Positions 1 through 5,834 of a DNA stretch of 9,076 bases are shown here, one piece after another. The number at the start of each line of letters is the position of its first letter. Position 1 is the first letter of the stretch. The stretch is taken from the NCBI GenBank assembly GCA_023457295.1, contig JAEWLZ010000160.1, forward strand, positions 1 through 9,076. Reading direction: 5' to 3'. The notes under the pieces were generated by a model. It saw only the letters and a program-made list of their open reading frames with translations. It was not told the origin of the DNA and did not search any database. Both the position numbers and the translations under genes were made by a program. Origin of the DNA: Cyanobacteria bacterium OH_PDB_112. GTDB lineage: Bacteria > Cyanobacteriota > Vampirovibrionia > Gastranaerophilales > CAJFVJ01.

Positions 1-1416
1 GCTAAGTACTGTTGTCCCGTCCTTTTGGGTATAAAGAAATTCTTCGTCAATTTCAAAATCATCATAATCTGATATTTTTAAATAGTTTGAATTTTCAAGC
101 AAAATCAAAATAGTTTCTTTGTTTTCGTTTTGAATTTTACCTGTTATCGAAAGTGATGAAAAATCCAAATGACAGCCTTTAAGAGCCAAATTATGAGCAA
201 GAATTTTCATATCATAAGGTTTTATGTCAAATTCACCTTCGGGAGTTTTTAAAGTTTTTATTTCGGATTGAAGGTTTTTGGCAAAAATCCAGTTGCAATT
301 ATTTATCGAGTCTTTTCTTGTTTTTACAAAAAGAGTTTCATCGAATTCAAATTCTTCCGGATTATCACAGGCGTCAGTTACAGAGAAGTCAAAAGCATCC
401 AAAAAATAGTTTATTTCTTTCGCTTTGTAATAATTAGTCTGCGGAATTCCGTTTTCACCTATTGGTGCGGCAAAATCATAGCAAGAATAAACTTCATCGC
501 ACGCCATATCATCCCAGGAAGTTCCTCCTGCACCCATATAGTGATTGAACATTGTAACGCCTTGCGAGAGAGCGGTTTTGGTTACTATATTAATATGTTC
601 GCTGCCTAAAGGTTCACGGATTTTGCAGTAGCCTTTAGAGCACCACTTATCAAACCAACCGGCTTGCATTTCCGCTATGAACAAAGGCGCATCGGTTTTA
701 TACATTCTGAGAGTATTTTCGAGGTTATCAAGAGTGTCGAAGCTGAAACTTTCTTCACGCCAGTTTTGTTCGGGAGAAAAGAAAGGATAGGTATCACATG
801 CGTAAATATCCAAAATATCCGCATAAAGTCCCGCGCAATATGCGTCATTATGGAAAATAGGAGCTTTTATTCCCATACTTTTAGCCATATTATAAAGTTC
901 TTGCATATACTCGGTTTCCATATTGTTTGTCGAGTATTCGTTTTCAATTTGGAATGCGATAATATTATCAAACTTGTTTAAAACAGGAATAATTTGTTCG
1001 TACCATTCTTGGACAAATTCCATATAACCTTTGGAATAAACATAATCACCCCCGACTCTGTTTCTCGGGATGATATCTTTTTTGCTTAAAAGCCAAAAAG
1101 GAAGTCCGCCCGCGGCAATTTCCGCATTGATAAAAGGTCCGGGGCGTGCAATTACGAATAGCCCTATTTCTTTTGTTATTTCAAGTAGACGAGATATATC
1201 TTTTATTCCTGAAAAGTCATATATTCCTTCTTTTTCGGTGTGATAATTTGCGCAAAAGTACAAGTCCACTGTATTATACCCTGCTGCTTTAAATTTTCTC
1301 AGACGGTCTTTCCAGGTTTTTTCTCCGGGGCATCTAAAATAATGCAAAGCGGCACTTTTTATAAAAGCACGTTTGCCGTTAATCATTAGAGAATGCTTGT
1401 CAAATTGAATGTCCAT
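1..1416 (-). CDS. GH35 family beta-galactosidase, C-terminus cut by window edge
   Basis: Glycoside hydrolase family 35, expected to release terminal beta-galactose from oligosaccharides by a retaining mechanism. I translated the minus strand from ATG 1416; it stays open for 472 codons to the edge. The N-terminal half matches the GH35 TIM barrel: LHYFRCP near residue 25, ARPGPFINAE near 90-100, then QIENEY, whose second Glu (Glu160) is the expected acid/base. The nucleophile is expected at Glu249 in IAEMQAGWFDKW. Residues after about 310 fit the start of the beta-rich C-terminal domains. The protein begins MDIQFDKHSL with no signal peptide, so it is probably cytoplasmic and would act on imported sugars. 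It lies 52 bases after the TPR gene on the same strand, so co-transcription is possible. A TATACT at 1467-1462 could be its own -10 box, but I see no good -35 and no strong ribosome binding site. The substrate is inferred from the family only. Confidence 0.9.
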   Translation of the reverse strand, partial: MDIQFDKHSLMINGKRAFIKSAALHYFRCPGEKTWKDRLRKFKAAGYNTVDLYFCANYHTEKEGIYDFSGIKDISRLLEITKEIGLFVIARPGPFINAEIAAGGLPFWLLSKKDIIPRNRVGGDYVYSKGYMEFVQEWYEQIIPVLNKFDNIIAFQIENEYSTNNMETEYMQELYNMAKSMGIKAPIFHNDAYCAGLYADILDIYACDTYPFFSPEQNWREESFSFDTLDNLENTLRMYKTDAPLFIAEMQAGWFDKWCSKGYCKIREPLGSEHINIVTKTALSQGVTMFNHYMGAGGTSWDDMACDEVYSCYDFAAPIGENGIPQTNYYKAKEINYFLDAFDFSVTDACDNPEEFEFDETLFVKTRKDSINNCNWIFAKNLQSEIKTLKTPEGEFDIKPYDMKILAHNLALKGCHLDFSSLSITGKIQNENKETILILLENSNYLKISDYDDFEIDEEFLYTQKDGTTVLS

Positions 1417-1468
1417 AAGAGTATTTTGACGGTTTTTGGAGTTTTGGTCAATAGTTTTTATAGTATAT

Positions 1469-2302
1469 TTAGAAAAATCCGAAAAAAGCGACCAATTTGG
1501 CTACCCATCCTGAAGATGTTTCTTCTTCCCATTCGGCTTCTTCATCATATTTTTCTATTTTTTTTGTTAAAAATTTGATTTGTTCTTTTGCCATATGGTT
1601 GTCAGGTTCAAGATTTAGTATAAATTGATATTGTTCCATTGCATCATGATATTTGCCGGCTTCTGTAAGGACTTTACCCAAATTGAGTAAAATATTTATT
1701 ATGTCTTCATCATCACTGGAATAATTTAGAGCTTTTTTGAGACAGTCTGCGGCGCTTGATAGCATATTTTCTATGTAATTAAGCTTGGCTTTTATCAGGT
1801 AATGATTCATTTTATCTTCCAAATCATAATAAATTTCTGATAGTTGTGTCAGTGCGACAAGGTTATTTTTATCTGTATCGAGCATAAAATTATATGCGAT
1901 AACGGCTTCGTCGACTTGTCCTATGATTCTTGATACGTGCGCAAATTGTTCAACTACGTTTAAGTCTTCACAATTTTCCTGATAGAGTTCTTTAAAAAGC
2001 ATGTATGCTTTATCGTAATCTTCTCCGTCAAGAAAGCATTGTGCTATGCGGCATCTAAGTTCATAAGAGGCATCGTATTCAAGTAAAATAACAAAGCATT
2101 CAACGGCTTTTTTGTAGTTTTCTTCCACTTCGTATAGTTGTCCCAAAAGATAGTTTATATCAGGATGCTTTGGAGAAAGTTTTATCAATTCTTCTAAAAA
2201 TTTTCTTGCCTGAACGAAATTTTGTTCGCGTACCAAATCCCTTGCGAGTTCAATTTTGTCATCTATATTCGGGAAGTTCGAAGGGAGTGTTTCCTTGTCC
2301 AT
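1469..2302 (-). CDS. Tetratricopeptide (TPR) repeat protein
   Basis: A 277-residue helical-repeat protein, probably a protein-protein interaction scaffold; I do not recognise a specific function. Degenerate TPR units of about 34 residues can be seen at roughly 13-46 (QARKFLEELIKLSPKHPD), 47-80 (YLLGQLYEVEENYKKAVECF), 82-112, 116-147, 171-200 and 203-236 (GKYHDAMEQYQFILNLEPDN). There is no signal peptide or internal membrane span. The protein ends in an acidic linker (DEEAEWEEE, about 253-261) followed by a hydrophobic aromatic tail, SSGWVAKLVAFFGFF, which could dock to a membrane or a partner. The start at ATG 2302 has an AAAGGG-like ribosome binding site about 6 bases upstream. It is transcribed away from the B-box gene across a 95-base gap, and the GH35 gene follows on the same strand. 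The fold assignment is firm; the role is unknown. Confidence 0.85.
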   Translation of the reverse strand: MDKETLPSNFPNIDDKIELARDLVREQNFVQARKFLEELIKLSPKHPDINYLLGQLYEVEENYKKAVECFVILLEYDASYELRCRIAQCFLDGEDYDKAYMLFKELYQENCEDLNVVEQFAHVSRIIGQVDEAVIAYNFMLDTDKNNLVALTQLSEIYYDLEDKMNHYLIKAKLNYIENMLSSAADCLKKALNYSSDDEDIINILLNLGKVLTEAGKYHDAMEQYQFILNLEPDNHMAKEQIKFLTKKIEKYDEEAEWEEETSSGWVAKLVAFFGFF

Positions 2303-2362
2303 AAAAAGCCCTTTTTAAAATTTATACGTTTATGAGAATACATTATTTTTTCGTAAAAATCT

Positions 2363-2391
2363 TTAACAACCGGCTAGTTTTATAGTATAAC
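2363..2391 (+). promoter_or_regulatory. Sigma-70-type promoter for the B-box protein gene, predicting a leaderless mRNA
   Basis: TTAACA (2363-2368) and TATAAC (2386-2391) each match five of six consensus bases and are separated by exactly 17 bases. Transcription would begin about 7 bases after the -10 box, at about 2397-2398, which is the first base of the ATG. No Shine-Dalgarno sequence lies between the -10 box and the ATG. Confidence 0.55.
2380..2390. repeat. Perfect short palindrome over the -10 box (possible operator)
   Basis: TTATA-G-TATAA is a perfect 5+5 inverted repeat with one central base, flanked by AGTT-like and AACT bases that extend it imperfectly across 2376-2392. It overlaps the predicted -10 element and lies between two divergent genes, so a repressor site is possible. 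In AT-rich DNA such a short palindrome can also arise by chance or simply reflect -10 boxes on both strands. Confidence 0.3.
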
Positions 2392-2397
2392 TTTATT

Positions 2398-2934
2398 ATG
2401 AGCATTGAGAGATTTTGTTATATTCATAAAGAGACGCCCACTCGCATAAGTTGTTCTGCGTGTGGAAATCCGATATGCACAAAGTGTTTGCATTCTGCTA
2501 CTATCGGATACCATTGTCCTGATTGTGCGCAGGCTGAATTAGCTGAAAATGCTCTTAAGGTATCTGCGATGAGTTGGGCTCATACTATTTTACAGGCATT
2601 TTTGGCGGGAATTCTGGTTGGGTTTTTGTACAATTTTGTAAAACCTTTCGGTATGTTTATAAGTTGGCTGTGCGCTTATTTGGTTGGTTTTGCGATTTCA
2701 AAAACAATAACTCGAAATTCAGGTTTTCGTAAAGAAAAAAGATTTATAATTTTGGCGGGCTTTTTGACGCTTATTAGTATTGTTTATAATCCTATTGCGG
2801 TGTTTTTTTCAAGCGTTGATATAGGTTTTTTAAATACTTTGGCGCTCTTTACAATCTTTTATGTTAGCAATATTATGAATCTTATTTCGGTAGTAATAGC
2901 AATTTGGGCGTCTATAAGGCATCTAAGATTTTAG
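2398..2934 (+). CDS. B-box-type zinc finger membrane protein
   Basis: A 178-residue protein with an N-terminal zinc-binding module and a membrane domain; exact function unknown. Likely ligands are Cys7, His10, Cys19, Cys22, Cys27, Cys30, His39, Cys40 and Cys43 (CYIH, CSAC, CTKC, HCPDC). This is the B-box-like finger often found at the N-terminus of bacterial rhomboid-type and other membrane proteins. Four hydrophobic segments follow at about 59-80, 84-105, 116-137 and 142-172. It is not a rhomboid: no Ser/His catalytic motif is visible. The start at ATG 2398 is fixed by the finger, which begins at residue 7; the next Met is at 57, beyond it. There is no ribosome binding site and the promoter sits directly upstream. 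The stop is TAG. It is probably co-transcribed with the small membrane gene 20 bases downstream. The finger may bind a cytoplasmic partner, but that is inference. Confidence 0.82.
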   Translation: MSIERFCYIHKETPTRISCSACGNPICTKCLHSATIGYHCPDCAQAELAENALKVSAMSWAHTILQAFLAGILVGFLYNFVKPFGMFISWLCAYLVGFAISKTITRNSGFRKEKRFIILAGFLTLISIVYNPIAVFFSSVDIGFLNTLALFTIFYVSNIMNLISVVIAIWASIRHLRF

Positions 2935-2944
2935 CCCGATTGAG

Positions 2945-2949
2945 AGGAG
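2945..2949 (+). promoter_or_regulatory. Ribosome binding site that sets the start at 2955
   Basis: AGGAG, inside GAGAGGAG, lies 5 bases before ATG 2955. The frame is open further upstream to 2904, but that start would overlap the preceding gene by 31 bases and lacks a site of this quality, so 2955 is preferred. Confidence 0.75.
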
Positions 2950-2954
2950 AAAAA

Positions 2955-3218
2955 ATGCACCATTTCAGTCTTTTTGAAGTTATAATGTTAATTTGTTTCG
3001 GCGCAAGTTGGCCTTTTGCGGTTATGAAAACCTATAAAACTAAAAATGTAAAAGGTAAAAGTATAATATTTTTATCACTAATAGTAATAGGCTATATTGC
3101 GGGAATCCTTCATAAAGTTTTTTATCATCCTGATGTGGTGATATGGCTTTATGTTCTGAATTGTGTACTTGTTTCCGCTGATATGCTTATGTGGTTTAAA
3201 TACCGCCATAACGATTAA
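2955..3218 (+). CDS. Small three-helix membrane protein, PQ-loop/SemiSWEET-like
   Basis: An 87-residue protein with three hydrophobic segments at about 6-25, 36-54 and 61-80 and short charged loops. The pattern of WPF near residue 19, a basic KTYKTKNVKGKS loop, then GYIAG and a YVLN segment ending in an Asp-containing helix, recalls single-repeat SemiSWEET/PQ-loop proteins. In those, three helices form half of a sugar or small-metabolite transporter and work as a dimer. The defining Pro-Gln pair is replaced here by Pro-Phe, so transport function is uncertain. It follows the B-box gene by 20 bases and is likely translated from the same mRNA. Its TAA stop (3216-3218) abuts the stop of the convergent glycosyltransferase gene with no spacer. 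Confidence 0.75.
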   Translation: MHHFSLFEVIMLICFGASWPFAVMKTYKTKNVKGKSIIFLSLIVIGYIAGILHKVFYHPDVVIWLYVLNCVLVSADMLMWFKYRHND

Positions 3219-3857
3219 TTATTTGGATTTTACAAGGCTGTATTTGCGACCTTTTTTAATTACCGTGAATTCAGCCTTTTCTGATATTTCTTCAAGTTGT
3301 TTATTTCTTACAATAACAACGGTTTCAGGCTTTGCCAAAAAGTCTTTAAGCCATTTGTAATTCTCTTCTTGTTGGAATTTTACTTTATCTTCATAATAAT
3401 ACAAAAGACTGTATCTTCTTCCGAATTTGAAAGTTGCAAGAGCTTTGTGATGATTTTTTGCATATTTTGCGTATTCTATCAAGTCATTTTGTCCGAATTT
3501 GTAATCTATATTGAAAATTTTATGTGTTCCAAAAGCCGATAAAATAAGAATAAAAGCCACATAAGACGCAAAAACACCTAGGCGATTATCTTTTTTTGCA
3601 AAAATAATGCCTGCTGTAGGCAAAACAGAAAATAAAATTGCCGCAAACCATTTGATTTCCGCAATATCGGCTTTAATTTCAGCAGGAAGAAAGAAGCCGG
3701 AAAAAGCTATTGCAATTGCCGCTAAAATTAAAACAGAGTTTAGGATATAAACCCCTATTACGATAGCTTTTTTATCTTCGCCATTCCAAATATACTTTTC
3801 CCAATAGTTTGCAAGTAAAAATGAAGCTGAAGCATAAATCGGTAAAATATATGTCAT
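3219..3857 (-). CDS. C-terminal 212 residues of the ArnT-like glycosyltransferase, probably not separately translated
   Basis: The segment begins at the first Met after the TGA, inside the conserved KLxTYILP motif, which is not a natural protein start. No Shine-Dalgarno sequence precedes ATG 3857. It holds about four hydrophobic segments (roughly 1-18, 30-55, 68-85, 92-108). A soluble C-terminal region of about 100 residues follows, rich in Lys, Tyr and Glu, matching the periplasmic tail of this family. Its TAA stop (3221-3219) directly abuts the stop of the convergent small membrane gene. It is best regarded as the distal part of the gene starting at 4871. Confidence 0.5.
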   Translation of the reverse strand: MTYILPIYASASFLLANYWEKYIWNGEDKKAIVIGVYILNSVLILAAIAIAFSGFFLPAEIKADIAEIKWFAAILFSVLPTAGIIFAKKDNRLGVFASYVAFILILSAFGTHKIFNIDYKFGQNDLIEYAKYAKNHHKALATFKFGRRYSLLYYYEDKVKFQQEENYKWLKDFLAKPETVVIVRNKQLEEISEKAEFTVIKKGRKYSLVKSK

Positions 3858-3875
3858 AAGTTTTGTGCTTGATGA

Positions 3876-4871
3876 TCAGAAAAATAATAATATGAATACA
3901 AAAGAAATTATATTAAAAATAATGAATTCTTCTTGAGAGGTCTGATTTTCGAATTTAAAATCAGTAATTTTTTTATAATTAAAATTTCGCACAAAATGGG
4001 CGGACATGCTGATAAAGGAAGCTATCCAGGGAATTAACCCCCATAACATCATTAAAATAAAATAAAACCAGGGTTGTTCACGACCGAGTTCTTGCGAGCC
4101 TATAAAACGTGAAAGGTGGTGCTTCATAACATATTCATTGAAAAATAGCGGATTATGCATATCAAGCATAATTAAATGCCATGGGAGAGCTATTGCCATA
4201 AATAAAACCAAACCTGTCAAAAAATATTGAGGACGGAAATATTCACCCAGTTTTTTGCTAAAAATTCCGGCAAAAAACATTGCCCCAAAAGGGATTACAA
4301 ACCCGGGAATTCCTTTTGCCAATACTGCAAAAGCGGAAAAAATATAAAATCCCCACCAAAAGAATTTTTTATTTTTCTCATCGCAAAAATATGTCATAAG
4401 TCCAAAATATAAAGAAAAAGATATGCAAGTCGCTAAAAGCATATCAAGGATTGCTATTTTGGACATAACTAAAAATTCAAGGCTTGTTGCCAAAATTAAA
4501 GAAGAAATTATACCATAGCGGCGTGAAATTACTTTTTTGCCGACAAAATACATTAAAAAACATAATGAAGTGGCAGAAAGTGCGATAGGAAAACGCGCTG
4601 TAAATTCAGAAACTTTATGAAATGCTCCAAAAGAAATAGATTCGAGCCAAAAATACAATGGAGGTTTTTCAAAGAAAAAATCTCCGTTAAGATAAAGTGT
4701 CAAAAAATCTTTGGTATGAAACATATCTCTCGACATAGATACATAACGTGTTTCATCAACATCCATAAGAGGATATGCCCAAATATTATGGAAAAACAAA
4801 AAATAAAATGCAATTAAAAGTCCTAAAATTGTAAACATTTCACTGTGTTTTTTGATAAAATCCAAATTCAT
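3876..4871 (-). CDS. N-terminal 331 residues of the ArnT-like glycosyltransferase
   Basis: This is the part translated if the TGA is read as stop. It carries the GT-C hallmarks. After the first membrane helix (about 12-30) comes DVDETRYVSMSRDM at 37-50, whose acidic pair Asp39-Glu40 matches the catalytic/metal-binding DE(T)RY motif of ArnT-type enzymes. FEKPPLYFW at 67-75 matches the conserved EKPP loop. About eight further hydrophobic segments follow, including a QPWFYF motif near 266. The product would end inside a membrane helix (FVFILLFF), lacking the last helices and the periplasmic domain, so a stable active enzyme is unlikely from this part alone. Confidence 0.7.
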   Translation of the reverse strand: MNLDFIKKHSEMFTILGLLIAFYFLFFHNIWAYPLMDVDETRYVSMSRDMFHTKDFLTLYLNGDFFFEKPPLYFWLESISFGAFHKVSEFTARFPIALSATSLCFLMYFVGKKVISRRYGIISSLILATSLEFLVMSKIAILDMLLATCISFSLYFGLMTYFCDEKNKKFFWWGFYIFSAFAVLAKGIPGFVIPFGAMFFAGIFSKKLGEYFRPQYFLTGLVLFMAIALPWHLIMLDMHNPLFFNEYVMKHHLSRFIGSQELGREQPWFYFILMMLWGLIPWIASFISMSAHFVRNFNYKKITDFKFENQTSQEEFIIFNIISFVFILLFF

Positions 4872-4927
4872 TATTTACAACCTCCATTATCTAATTTATT
4901 ATTAAATTCTACTATAAACAGTTTTTT

Positions 4928-4932
4928 AAAGG
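4928..4932 (+). promoter_or_regulatory. Ribosome binding site supporting a TTG start at 4940
   Basis: AAAGG lies 7 bases before TTG 4940. No ATG occurs before residue 25, which is already inside the first membrane helix, so the TTG start is needed to give a complete GtrA domain. Confidence 0.6.
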
Positions 4933-4939
4933 CGAGAGA

Positions 4940-5323
4940 TTGAAGAGATTGCTCAAAGAGTATTATAAATATTGTCTTGTGGGGGTTTTTATAACTGCTC
5001 TTGATTTTGCTATGCTCGCTTTTCAAGTTGAAATTTTTAAGCTTTATTATCTTTTGGCGGCGTGTATTTCATATATGATAGCATCAGGGTTGCATTATGT
5101 TTTGAGTTCAAAATATGTATTCACCAAAAGTGAAACCCCAAGGAGCTTTAAGGCTTTTGGCATTTTTGCCGTTCTGGGAGCAATAGGATTAGTCCTTTTT
5201 GAATTTTTGATGTTTTATTTTGTAGATGTTATGAATTTTTATTATCTTATAGCAAAAATCTTTGCAACCGGAATTATCTTCTCGTTCAATTTTGCGACAA
5301 GAAAACTTTTTTTGTTTAAGTAA
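4940..5323 (+). CDS. GtrA-family small membrane protein
   Basis: A 127-residue protein with four hydrophobic segments (about 10-30, 36-54, 70-92 and 97-120). The family pattern is plain: a basic N-terminus followed by FLVG-like CLVGVFITALDFAMLAF, then YLLAACISYMIASGLHYVLSSKYVF in the second helix and loop, and a closing FNFATRKLFLF. GtrA proteins are thought to flip or help present undecaprenyl-phosphate-linked sugars for cell-surface glycosylation, normally with a GtrB-type polyprenyl-phosphate glycosyltransferase and a GT-C transferase. Here the ArnT-like GT-C gene is divergent, 68 bases away, but no GtrB gene is in the window. The start is TTG at 4940. The shared gap contains CTACTATAAAC, which could provide a -10 box for this gene. 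Family assignment is firm; substrate and direction of transport are unknown. Confidence 0.85.
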   Translation: MKRLLKEYYKYCLVGVFITALDFAMLAFQVEIFKLYYLLAACISYMIASGLHYVLSSKYVFTKSETPRSFKAFGIFAVLGAIGLVLFEFLMFYFVDVMNFYYLIAKIFATGIIFSFNFATRKLFLFK

Positions 5324-5337
5324 TATGATAACTATAA

Positions 5338-5378
5338 AAACACACCACAAATAGTAATAAGTTTTTTGTGATGTGTTT
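5338..5378 (-). terminator. Hairpin terminator between convergent genes, favouring the thioredoxin transcript
   Basis: The arms at 5338-5351 and 5365-5378 are 14-base inverted repeats around a 13-base loop, with one non-complementary position. In minus-strand RNA that position is a G-U wobble, giving an unbroken 14-pair stem followed by a run of five U. In plus-strand RNA it is a C-A mismatch and the following tract is UUUCUAUAAUUUU. The site therefore works best for the thioredoxin gene, and more weakly for the GtrA-like gene. Confidence 0.8.
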
Positions 5379-5398
5379 CTATAATTTTATCTAATTTT

Positions 5399-5725
5399 TT
5401 ACAGATGTTTTTCGATATTAGCAACAAGTGAAGATTTTTGCATTAATCCCACAAGACGTTCAACAGCTTCACCTGATTTGAATACCAATATGCTTGGGAT
5501 TCCGCTTATACTGTATTCTTGAGCAAGCTTGAGGTTTTCGTCTGTGTTTACTTTAACAACTTTAATTTTTCCTGCAAATTCATCTGCGACTTCATCAATC
5601 AGCGGGGAAAGTTTTCTGCAAGGTCCGCACCATGGAGCCCAAAAATCCACCACTACAACGGGTGTTTCAGATTTTTTGACTTCCTGTTCAAAATTTGATT
5701 CATTTACTTCGAGTGCTTTTGACAT
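5399..5725 (-). CDS. trxA: Thioredoxin
   Basis: A small cytoplasmic dithiol oxidoreductase that reduces disulfides in target proteins and is itself recycled by thioredoxin reductase. The 108-residue length is standard. The active site WCGPC occupies residues 32-36 (Cys33 and Cys36), preceded by the VVDFWAP strand containing the buried Asp27. The cis-proline is Pro77 in SGIPS, and the C-terminal FKSGE...VG segment forms the usual last strands. The start is placed at ATG 5725 (MSKALEVNES) because AGGAG at 5739-5735 lies 9 bases before it. An in-frame ATG at 5734 directly touches that site and would add only MKF. It is a single-gene unit, divergent from the Lpt permease and ended by the hairpin at 5338-5378. 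Confidence 0.95.
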   Translation of the reverse strand: MSKALEVNESNFEQEVKKSETPVVVVDFWAPWCGPCRKLSPLIDEVADEFAGKIKVVKVNTDENLKLAQEYSISGIPSILVFKSGEAVERLVGLMQKSSLVANIEKHL

Positions 5726-5734
5726 AAATTTCAT

Positions 5735-5739
5735 CTCCT
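5735..5739 (-). promoter_or_regulatory. Ribosome binding site choosing the thioredoxin start at 5725
   Basis: AGGAG (CTCCT on the plus strand) is 9 bases from ATG 5725 and 0 bases from the in-frame ATG 5734. Only the downstream ATG has workable spacing. Confidence 0.75.
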
Positions 5740-5751
5740 GAATTAAAATAT

Positions 5752-5769
5752 TAGTAACTTTTGCTACTA
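5752..5769 (-). promoter_or_regulatory. Possible 5' leader hairpin or operator upstream of thioredoxin
   Basis: In minus-strand RNA, UAGUAGC and GUUACUA pair as seven base pairs including one G-U, around an AAAA loop, ending 12 bases before the ribosome binding site. The plus strand has an A-C mismatch at the same point. It could be a small mRNA hairpin or a protein-binding dyad in the divergent promoter region. It is short enough to be chance. Confidence 0.25.
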
Positions 5770-5834
5770 GAATTTTATTTATATATTTTACTTTTTGATT
5801 TTATCATAATAAACTAAAATGTATAGGGGTCAAC

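Larger units (their letters stand above)
3219..4871 (-). pseudogene. ArnT/PMT-like glycosyltransferase interrupted by one in-frame TGA
   Basis: Read as one unit, this is 550 residues plus the TAA stop, about the length of E. coli ArnT. ArnT-type enzymes are inner-membrane GT-C glycosyltransferases that move a sugar from an undecaprenyl-phosphate carrier onto lipid A or another envelope acceptor. The reading frame is the same on both sides of the TGA at 3878-3876, so this is a nonsense codon and not a frameshift. The residues around it, LFF-stop-SSSTKLMTYILP, align without a gap to the family pattern FFSxxxxKLPTYILP, placing the stop on the usual Ser. TCA to TGA is a single C-to-G change. The rest of the gene looks intact, suggesting a recent mutation, a sequencing error or readthrough. 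GGAGG at 4885-4881 lies 9 bases before ATG 4871. It is divergent from the GtrA-like gene. The sugar and acceptor cannot be told from sequence. Confidence 0.8.

Noticed and set aside
268..981. Plus-strand open frames at 268-609 and 664-981
   Set aside because: They lie antisense to the GH35 gene, whose catalytic motifs and continuous frame are clear. Their translations match no family I recognise.
2904..2954. Longer start at 2904 for the small membrane protein
   Set aside because: It would overlap the upstream gene by 31 bases and add a charged, non-family segment, while ATG 2955 has an AGGAG site at ideal spacing.
3857..3876. Frameshift between two glycosyltransferase halves
   Set aside because: Exactly 18 bases (six codons, SSSTKL) separate the TGA from Met 3857, so both halves share one frame.
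3876..3878. TGA read as a sense codon (Trp or Gly, alternative genetic code)
   Set aside because: About 44 Trp residues across the other open frames are all encoded by TGG and none by TGA, Gly codons are ordinary GGN, and the aligned family residue is Ser. The other complete genes end in TAA or TAG, so the code cannot be tested from stops, but nothing supports reassignment.
3854..3878. Selenocysteine at the TGA
   Set aside because: The family has Ser, not Cys, at this position, and the downstream hairpin is a weak AT-rich stem with a single-base bulge, unlike a bacterial SECIS element.
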